A stretch of DNA of 64,000 bases, from the NCBI RefSeq assembly GCF_000718025.1, contig NZ_JODS01000040.1:1-64000 (forward strand), in the 5' to 3' direction. Origin of the DNA: Kitasatospora purpeofusca (GTDB lineage: Bacteria; Actinomycetota; Actinomycetes; Streptomycetales; Streptomycetaceae). Of the stretch, positions 58,540 to 64,000 are shown one piece after another. Position numbers and translations under genes: made by a program. The notes beneath the pieces are model-generated. The model had not been told where the DNA came from. It saw only the letters and a list, made by a program, of their open reading frames with translations, and did no database searches. Each line of letters begins with the position of its first letter. The first letter of the stretch is position 1.

Positions 58540-59460
58540 GTGCTGCGCATTCGCCATGAGGTCAACGGCGGACCCGAGGTGCTGTTCGCCGAGGAGGTCG
58601 ACCGGCCCGAGCCGGGGGCCGGGGAGGTCCTGGTCCGGGTCGAGGCGGTCGGGGTGACCCTGCCCACCGTGCGCAAGCTGCGGGGGAGCGGCGAACCGGT
58701 CCCGCTCGGCGGTGAGGTCGCCGGGGAGATCGTCGCGCTGGGGGCGGGAGTCACCGGCTTCGGCGTCGGCGACCGCGTCGCCGGGCTGTGCTTCGCCGAT
58801 GCCTACGCCGAGTTCGCGGTCCTGAACGGCGCCATGGCGTCCCGCATCCCGGACAGCGCGACCGCCGTGGAGGCGGTCGCGCTGGTCCGCAGCGGACTGG
58901 TCGCACGCGGTGCCTACGAGGCCGCGCGCCCGGAGCCCGGTGAATCGGTCCTGGTCACGGCGGCGGCCAGCGCCGTGGGCACGCTCGCCCTCCAGTACGC
59001 CAAGGCTGGCGGGGCGGCCCGCGTCGTCGCGGCCGTCAGCAGCGCCGACAAGGCCGACTTCGTCCGCGGACTGGGCGCCGACGAGGTCGTGCACTACGGC
59101 GACTTGGGCGGCCCGTACGACGTGATCCTCGACGGCGTCGGCGGCGAGCTGCTCGGCCCCGCCGTCCGGGCCCTGGCGACCGGTGGCCGGCTGGTGGCCT
59201 TCAGCTCCGGCGGCGGCACGGTGGAGACGTACGAACTCCTCCTCCGCGGTGCCTCGTTGATCGGCTTCCAGATGCGGGCAGTCGCCACCGGCAGGCCCGA
59301 GCTCTACCAGCGCTGGCAGTGCGAGCTCTGGCAGCTGCGCGACGCGGGGACCCTGCGCCCCGCCGTGCACGGGGAGTTCCCGCTCCGCGACGCCGCCCGG
59401 GCGCACACCGTCATCGAGCAGCGCCGCAACCTCGGCAAGGTCGTCCTGGTCCCCCGGTAG
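58540..59460 (+). CDS. Zinc-independent quinone reductase / enoyl reductase-like MDR protein
   Basis: The 306-residue medium-chain reductase of the NADPH:quinone oxidoreductase type has GGEVAGEIVALGAGVTGF, GDRVAGL, and an AAASAVGTLALQYAKAGGA nucleotide-binding loop. It has no zinc-ligand set. GTG 58540 sits 4 nt after GGAGG. The in-frame ATG at 58516 falls inside an operator, so the GTG is preferred. It is the probable target of the divergent MarR protein, in electrophile or quinone stress. Confidence 0.88.
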   Translation: MLRIRHEVNGGPEVLFAEEVDRPEPGAGEVLVRVEAVGVTLPTVRKLRGSGEPVPLGGEVAGEIVALGAGVTGFGVGDRVAGLCFADAYAEFAVLNGAMASRIPDSATAVEAVALVRSGLVARGAYEAARPEPGESVLVTAAASAVGTLALQYAKAGGAARVVAAVSSADKADFVRGLGADEVVHYGDLGGPYDVILDGVGGELLGPAVRALATGGRLVAFSSGGGTVETYELLLRGASLIGFQMRAVATGRPELYQRWQCELWQLRDAGTLRPAVHGEFPLRDAARAHTVIEQRRNLGKVVLVPR

Positions 59461-59519
59461 CTCCGTCCCGTGGTTCCCCGCGGAAAATGCGGTGGCGACA
59501 GGGCCGTTCGCGGACGAGC

Positions 59520-60092
59520 ATGGCCCACATGAACGATCAACCCGAGCGATGGACCCAGGCGACCGTCTACCCCGACATGTGGCTGAACCCCGACGACGAC
59601 CCCCGTGACAACGAAGGGCCCGCGCCGGACGGGGAGTTGGCGACCCTGCGGGAGGCGATCACCAACTACCGGCTCACCCTGCGCCTCAAGTGCGACGGTC
59701 TGGACGCCGAGCAGCTCGCCCGCCGTTCGGTGCCGCCGTCGACGATGTCGCTACTCGGCCTGGTCCGCCACCTCGCCGAGGTGGAGCGGGACTGGCACAA
59801 CTGGATCACCGACGGCGAGCGGCTGCCCAAGCTCTACGGCGCGCGGGACGCGGACTTCGACGGCGCCGTGGCCGAACAGGCCGTGGTGGACGCCGCGTTC
59901 GCCGATCTGGAGCGCGAACAGGCCTCCCTGGACGCGGTGTTGGCCGTCCACCAGGCGGATCTCGGTGCGCGCGTGGGCCGGGAGGGGCTGGCGATCCGCG
60001 AGGTCATGCTGCACATGGTGGACGAGTACGCCCGCCACTGCGGCCACGCCGATCTCCTGCGCGAGTGCGTGGACGGCCGGGTCGGGCAGTAG
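59520..60092 (+). CDS. DinB/DUF664-family protein
   Basis: This 190-residue protein matches the streptomycete DinB-like four-helix family: RLKCDGLDAEQLARRSVPPS, LGLVRHLAEVERDWHNW with the metal-site His, and MLHMVDEYARHCGHADLLRE with two further His. These are often thiol-dependent metalloenzymes such as mycothiol transferases. The function here is not known. The ATG at 59520 is chosen; 59529 is an alternative. Confidence 0.85.
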   Translation: MAHMNDQPERWTQATVYPDMWLNPDDDPRDNEGPAPDGELATLREAITNYRLTLRLKCDGLDAEQLARRSVPPSTMSLLGLVRHLAEVERDWHNWITDGERLPKLYGARDADFDGAVAEQAVVDAAFADLEREQASLDAVLAVHQADLGARVGREGLAIREVMLHMVDEYARHCGHADLLRECVDGRVGQ

Positions 60093-60337
60093 CCGCTCCG
60101 GCGCGGGCGCGGGCCGTACGCGGTGGCGGCCGTCGGCCGTTCGACGCCGAGGCGGTGATCCCGCGGCCTCCCTGGCGGACTGGGTCGACGCCCGGAGGTG
60201 GGGTGGTGCGGGGTGGGACGGGGACGGTCGGGCGGCGTGGTGTCGCGCTTCCGACGCGGTGTTCCCGGGTCAGCGACCGGCCGGACGATCGACTGTCCGG
60301 CCGGTTCGCTGGGTGCGGCGACAGGCCGCGGTGGTGC

Positions 60338-60490
60338 TCAAGCGCCGAGACGGGATAGGAGCAGGCGCGCCCGCCGGGTCTTGGTCTCGGCGCGGTTCTT
60401 CAGGTACAGCGCGTGGGCGAGGCGGTGCTGCTCGGCCTCACGCATCCGCTCGTTGATGATCGCGCGCGCGGTTTCGAGGTGGTAGGTCAT
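60338..60490 (-). CDS. Small basic protein of unknown function
   Basis: This 50-residue, mostly helical, charged protein (begins MTYHLETARAIINERMREAE and ends RARLLLSRLGA) has a GGGGGAAC ribosome site before its ATG at 60490. Codon use fits a real gene. I recall similar short proteins in streptomycetes but cannot name a function. Confidence 0.6.
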   Translation of the reverse strand: MTYHLETARAIINERMREAEQHRLAHALYLKNRAETKTRRARLLLSRLGA

Positions 60491-60688
60491 GACGGTTGTT
60501 CCCCCTGCCGGTGGGTGGCCTGCCGATGGCTTAGGCATCAGCCCCAAGGCCCCCCTTGCACCTATGATTCTACACCAGTTTTCGAGAACTGCTCTCCATT
60601 TCGCAGCCGAGTCGAGCTGTTGTCCTGGTGTTTGAAGGTCTGTCGGTTGGTGAGCATTGGGTGTGCCGGGTGTGGCCACTCGCCGTCC

Positions 60689-60750
60689 AGCGGCGAACGG
60701 GCGGGGGTGGGGGATGCGCGCGCATCCCCCACCCCCGCCCGTTCGCCGCT
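60689..60750. terminator. Perfect 62-bp palindrome (31-bp arms, no spacer)
   Basis: Every base from 60689 pairs with its mirror to 60750 around the centre between 60719 and 60720. The sequence is G/C-rich with a GATGCGC/GCGCATC core. It begins 11 nt after the rhodanese stop codon, so it would act as a very strong, bidirectional terminator. Confidence 0.75.
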
Positions 60751-60760
60751 CCGCCCCAGG

Positions 60761-61087
60761 TCAGGCGGTCTCGGTGGGCAGGCCGGCCTCGACCCAGTCC
60801 TGGATGCCCTCGCGGTACTTGCGGACGTCGGTGTAGCCGAGCGCGGTGAGCCGGTCGGCGACCTGGCCGCTGTTCGGGCAGGCCGGGTTGGAGCAGTAGG
60901 TGACGATCGCGGCGTCACGGTCGGGGAGCACGGTCGCCGCCCGGGTGTCGAGCTCGGCCGCGACCAGTGCCACGGCGCCGGGAAGGTGCTGCTGGGCGTA
61001 GTAGTCGCCGCCGAGCGTGTCGACGACGGTCACGGCACCGGCCTCGATCGCTGCTGCCAGTTCGTCGCGGGTGATGAGAGCGGTCAT
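60761..61087 (-). CDS. Single-domain rhodanese-like protein
   Basis: The 108-residue sulfurtransferase-fold protein has an acid-rich VVDTLGGDYYAQQHLPGAV opening and the active-site loop YCSNPACPNSGQVAD, with Cys near residue 65. Length is that of a single domain. It is divergent from a TetR gene only 37 nt away, which probably controls it, as for other sulfur-stress rhodaneses. Confidence 0.9.
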   Translation of the reverse strand: MTALITRDELAAAIEAGAVTVVDTLGGDYYAQQHLPGAVALVAAELDTRAATVLPDRDAAIVTYCSNPACPNSGQVADRLTALGYTDVRKYREGIQDWVEAGLPTETA

Positions 61088-61108
61088 GCCGCCACCTCCA
61101 AGGGAATC

Positions 61109-61154
61109 GGACTACAGTCCTGTTATGGCTCACGACAGTACCGGACCACAGTCC
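61109..61154. promoter_or_regulatory. Two TetR operator copies
   Basis: GGACTACAGTCC (61109-61120) and GGACCACAGTCC (61143-61154) are near-identical 12-bp palindromes 34 bp apart, each followed by TATG. The second lies within the first codons of the tetR gene, so binding would block both divergent promoters. Confidence 0.6.
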
Positions 61155-61739
61155 GCTTATGCAACGCCCCTGGAACTGCTGCGCACGCCGCCGCCCAAGG
61201 AACGCGCCGACGCGGCCCGCAACCGGATCGCGGTGCTGGACGCGGCCGCCAGGCTGTTCGCCGAACACGGCGTCGAGGCGGTCTCGATGGACCAGGTCGC
61301 CGCCGCCGCGGGCGTCGGCAAGGGCACGCTGTTCCGCCGGTTCGGCGACAAGTCGGGCCTGGCCGCCGCGCTGCTGGACACCCGCGAACGAGTCCTCCAG
61401 GAGGCCGTCCTGCACGGCCCGCCCCCACTCGGCCCCGGGGCGCCGGCGGACGAGCGCCTGGCCGCGTTCCTCAACGCCTACTTCGACTACCTGCTGGAAC
61501 ACCTGGCCCTGGTCCGGATGTCGGAGACCGCCACCCCCGGCGCCCGCTACCGCATCGGCGCCTACCGCTTCTGGCACCGCCACGTCGCGATCCTGCTCGC
61601 CACCACCCCCGACCCCGACCCCACCGCCCACACCCTGCTGGCCGCCGTGGCCGCCGACCACGTCGCGGCCCTCCTCCCCGAACTCGGCGAACAGCGCATC
61701 CGGGCCGGCCTGCTCCGCCTCGCGGAGCGGGCGATGTAG
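61125..61739 (+). CDS. TetR-family regulator
   Basis: The 204-residue protein has the TetR HTH (RIAVLDAAARLFAEHGVEAV, SMDQVAAAAGVGKGTLFRRF) and a helical ligand domain with YRFWHRHVAILL. There is no clear ribosome site before ATG 61125, so it may be leaderless or start slightly differently. It is divergent from the rhodanese gene. Confidence 0.88.
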   Translation: MAHDSTGPQSAYATPLELLRTPPPKERADAARNRIAVLDAAARLFAEHGVEAVSMDQVAAAAGVGKGTLFRRFGDKSGLAAALLDTRERVLQEAVLHGPPPLGPGAPADERLAAFLNAYFDYLLEHLALVRMSETATPGARYRIGAYRFWHRHVAILLATTPDPDPTAHTLLAAVAADHVAALLPELGEQRIRAGLLRLAERAM

Positions 61740-61745
61740 CGGCCC

Positions 61746-61770
61746 GGCCCGGCAATTCCGCTGCCGGGCC
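61746..61770. terminator. 9-bp bidirectional hairpin
   Basis: GGCCCGGCA (61746-61754) pairs with 61762-61770 around the loop ATTCCGC. It lies between the convergent tetR gene and the SUKH-like remnant. Confidence 0.6.
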
Positions 61771-61793
61771 GGCCGGCTCTCCTGGTCGGACCG

Positions 61794-62027
61794 TCAGCGG
61801 GCGGCCCCCACCGTGCGGACAGCGTCTGCCAGCCACTCCCGGTACCAGAGGGCGAAGGTCGTCGGCTCCTGCCCGGCCCCGAGGAGCGGCTCGAGATCAC
61901 GTTCGTCCGCCCGGTCGTCGGACCAGATGCGGCCGCGCTCGGGCCCGCTGACCACGAGCCACTGGCGATAGGCACAGCCCAAGTGGGACAGGACGATTGC
62001 GCCGACCGTCCGCTGGTACTCGTGCGG
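61794..62027 (-). pseudogene. 5'-truncated SUKH (SMI1/KNR4-like) gene
   Basis: The minus-strand frame encodes GAIVLSHLGCAYRQWLVVSG, then PERGRIW and a C-terminal WYREWLADA, the conserved core and end of SUKH-fold immunity-type proteins. Upstream the frame hits TGA (62028-62030) inside a 37-bp tandem repeat and has no good start. About half the usual protein is missing. A shorter start at 61982 (62 residues) is possible but would drop conserved sequence. Confidence 0.55.
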
Positions 62028-62072
62028 TCACCCCGGCGCCGACCGTCCGCTGGTACTCGTGCGGTCGCCCCG
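61999..62072 (+). repeat. 37-bp tandem duplication
   Basis: A 37-bp unit beginning GCGCCGACCGTCCGCTGGTA occurs at 61999 and 62036 with a single base change; a third copy begins at 62073 and breaks off. It sits at the broken 5' end of the SUKH-like gene. The rest of the gap to 62329 shows no gene. Confidence 0.75.
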
Positions 62073-62329
62073 GCGCCGACCGACCCGCGGTCCGGCGGCA
62101 CCGTCCCGCACCACCCGCACCGGCGGCACCGGGCGCGCCTTCGGTGCCGCCGCACTGTCACAGGACGGTCCCCGCTCGGTGAACGGAACCCGATCGCCGT
62201 TCCCAACTTCCCTTCACGACAGCATTCTTGGGCTGTCGCCCGGATATCACGACCGGTCCGGGCGAAGGCGGAACGCAGCCCGCGCGATGCGTGCGACGGG
62301 GGCGTCCAGGGGCGAGCACAGGGGGACAG

Positions 62330-63661
62330 GTGGGAGCGGTCACGGTCATCGGCGCCGCCGCGGTGCAGAACGAATCCCGACCCGCGTGGATGGGGGCGGT
62401 GATCCGCGGCGGGCAGCACGTCGCCGACGCGCTCGGCATCCCCGCCCATCTGACCACCATGGACCCGGACACCGCCTTCGGCGTGATCGCCATGCCGGTC
62501 CTGCTGGCACTCGTCATCCTGGGCGTCCAGGCCGGGTCCATCGCGCGCGCCGTCACCTCCCGGGACTTCTGGGACGACACCGGCCGCCTGCTCGGCGTGG
62601 CACAACTCCTGCTGCTCGTACTGGCCTACGCGTTCGGGGCGGGAGGACAGTCCCGCTCGTTCGGCGCCGCCGTCGGGGACATCCTCTCCGGACAACTGCC
62701 GGACCTGCTGCCGATGGCCGTCGCGACCCAGTGGCTGCTGCTCTCCGTACTCTGGCTGGTGGTCGGCGCATCCGCCGGAGTCCGCCGCTCGGACCTGACC
62801 GCCCCGTTCGACGCCGTCCGTGGCATGGCCCTGATCGCGGTCTTCGTGGTGGCGTTCACCGCCGCCTGGATGGCACCGCCCAGCGGCCCGGGACCGGCGG
62901 GCCGACTGCCCGCCGTGCTCGCGGTCGGCGCTGTCCTCCTCCTGTTCGGCTACCTCAGCGCCGTCAGCCGCGGCCACGAGCAGCGACCGGACATCGTCCG
63001 CCGGCGCCGCGAGATCCTGGAACACAGCTTCCGCAGGCCCGGCGACCCGCCGGGGCGCAGCCCGGAGAGCCGGCCCGAGGAGGCGATCATCGCCGCACTG
63101 CTCGCCCGGGGCCAGAACCGGCCCGCGCCGCCGACGGGCAGCATCTGGCTGCCCGCCCCGGCCCAGGTCCTGCGGCTGTGCCTGCTCTGGGCCGCGCTGT
63201 TCGGTGTGCCCGCCGCAGCCGTCACCTGGATCTTCAGCACCGGACACTTCCCCCCGCCCGACCTCCCCGGCGTCCTGCGCGTCGAACTGGCCGTCCTGTC
63301 CGTGATGGTGCTGATGATGGTCTTCTCGTTCCGCCGCAACCTCGACGGCCGGGTCCGGGTCCCCCCGGCCGTCCCCCGACTGATCGACCTCAGCCTCCTG
63401 CTCTCCGTCGGCTGGCTCGGCCTGTCCGGCGCCCTCAACTCCCCGGTCACCCTCGGCCCGCTGCCGGCCTGGGTGGTGGCGCTGGGGCCGCCCCTGGTGA
63501 TCGCCGCACTGGTCCTCCTCCTCGGCATCCTCCCGCACCGGCGCCAGACCCCGCGCCTGCCCCTCGCCGTGACCGTCGCCGTGGCCGCCGGCCCGTTCGT
63601 CCTGCCCCTGCGCGCGGCCCTCGAACACCTGCTGGGCGGCATCGTGCACGCCCTCGGCTAG
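62330..63661 (+). CDS. Polytopic membrane protein of unknown function
   Basis: The roughly 443-residue protein has about eight to ten hydrophobic segments (FGVIAMPVLLALVILGV, LGVAQLLLLVLAYAFG, LAVLSVMVLMMVFSF and others) and a cytoplasmic loop of about 60 charged residues near the middle (RGHEQRPDIVRRRREILEHS). No transporter signature is seen. The start is uncertain: GTG 62330 follows GGGGGA closely; ATG 62390 and ATG 62459 are in frame. It is adjacent to the CRISPR array but there is no sign that it belongs to it. Confidence 0.7.
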   Translation: MGAVTVIGAAAVQNESRPAWMGAVIRGGQHVADALGIPAHLTTMDPDTAFGVIAMPVLLALVILGVQAGSIARAVTSRDFWDDTGRLLGVAQLLLLVLAYAFGAGGQSRSFGAAVGDILSGQLPDLLPMAVATQWLLLSVLWLVVGASAGVRRSDLTAPFDAVRGMALIAVFVVAFTAAWMAPPSGPGPAGRLPAVLAVGAVLLLFGYLSAVSRGHEQRPDIVRRRREILEHSFRRPGDPPGRSPESRPEEAIIAALLARGQNRPAPPTGSIWLPAPAQVLRLCLLWAALFGVPAAAVTWIFSTGHFPPPDLPGVLRVELAVLSVMVLMMVFSFRRNLDGRVRVPPAVPRLIDLSLLLSVGWLGLSGALNSPVTLGPLPAWVVALGPPLVIAALVLLLGILPHRRQTPRLPLAVTVAVAAGPFVLPLRAALEHLLGGIVHALG

Positions 63662-63746
63662 GCCGGCCCGACGCCGACGGGAAACCTCCGTGGGGGATGC
63701 GGGACTTCCGGCTCTACTGGGTGCAGCGGTGGGCGTTCTCGGCGCT

Positions 63747-64000
63747 GCGACCAACCCCGCGTGCGCGGGGAGCAGTAGTTCGACGTGAACACGGTCGGCT
63801 TGCAGGCGGGACCAACCCCGCATGCGCGGGGAGCAGCCCTCGTCGGCGCGGGCGACCAGGGCGCGGCCGGGACCAACCCCGCATGCGCGGGGAGCAGTGG
63901 AGGAGTCCACCCCCAAGCGCGTCGGCCAGGGGGAACAACCCCGCATGCGCGGGGAGCAGTCGAACATGTCGCCGATCAGGTACGACGGCACGGGACCAAC
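63747..64000 (-). CRISPR. Type I-E-like CRISPR array, trailer end, running off the window
   Basis: Repeats of 29 bp occur at 63747-63775 (degenerate), 63808-63836, 63869-63897 and 63931-63959, with a fifth beginning at 63992. Spacers are 32, 32, 33 and 32 bp. On the minus strand the repeat reads CTGCTCCCCGCGCATGCGGG then GTTGGTCCC, which is the type I-E pattern. The leftmost copy differs at more positions than the rest, as terminal leader-distal repeats do, so the leader and probably cas genes lie to the right. No cas gene is in the window. Confidence 0.93.

Noticed and set aside
60092..60337. Possible gene between the DinB gene and the small minus-strand gene.
   Set aside because: Frames here are Arg/Gly-rich with no start context or codon periodicity; treated as non-coding.
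63658..63991. Short minus-strand frames across the array with repeated CSPRMRGWS-like units.
   Set aside because: These are translations of CRISPR repeats, a known annotation artefact.

Overview
This window is high-GC DNA (roughly 72-75% by eye) with strong G/C third-position bias, GTG starts, stop-start overlaps and streptomycete-type regulators (a large SARP, an XRE/NTPase, TetR, MarR and MerR proteins). It looks like a chromosome segment of a Streptomyces- or Kitasatospora-like actinomycete. It opens with an initiator tRNA-Met gene and a Tat-exported PhoD phosphatase, and ends inside a type I-E-like CRISPR array.

The centre (about 2.8-43.2 kb) is a non-ribosomal peptide cluster that I do not recognise as any named product. 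Precursor genes come first (4276-8525): a two-subunit B12 glutamate mutase giving 3-methylaspartate, a free-standing class II aaRS-like catalytic domain of the asparagine synthetase A type, and an FMN glutamate-synthase-like barrel. A possible 20-codon ORF is coupled between the last two. Four NRPS genes follow (8758-20081 and 23730-37259) with 8 A, 8 carrier, 7 C and 1 TE domains. That fits a collinear octapeptide whose module 4 is split between two proteins. No epimerase and no lipo-initiating starter C domain are visible. Tailoring and support genes are a type II thioesterase, a P450, an MbtH protein, a SyrP-like Fe/2-oxoglutarate hydroxylase, an MFS exporter and a DDAH-family hydrolase.

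Three intergenic regions (before 4276, 8758 and 22465) carry the same promoter layout. Three TGCC-type boxes start 11 and 12 bp apart, and a TANNNT -10 element lies exactly 26 bp after the start of the third box. This looks like the operator of the SARP/NB-ARC/TPR regulator encoded at 39947-43165, and would divide the cluster into three co-regulated units: precursor supply, assembly line 1, and assembly line 2 plus export.

The right third is accessory DNA. It holds an uncharacterised gene, an unusual Dam-like methylase with a zinc ribbon and a DCPF motif, a DUF1304/tetR pair under a 47-bp palindrome, a lower-GC gene with a HEPN-like motif, MTA phosphorylase, a decayed segment with an IS5-type MITE, a merR/SDR divergon with three 22-bp operator repeats, and two paralogous serine hydrolases split by an IS200/IS605-like TnpB element. 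These are followed by a marR/quinone reductase divergon, a DinB protein, a rhodanese/tetR divergon ending in a perfect 62-bp palindrome, a SUKH-like gene remnant, a membrane protein and the CRISPR array.

All calls come from reading the sequence and from family knowledge; no database search was run. Specificity codes, operators and substrates are by-eye inferences.
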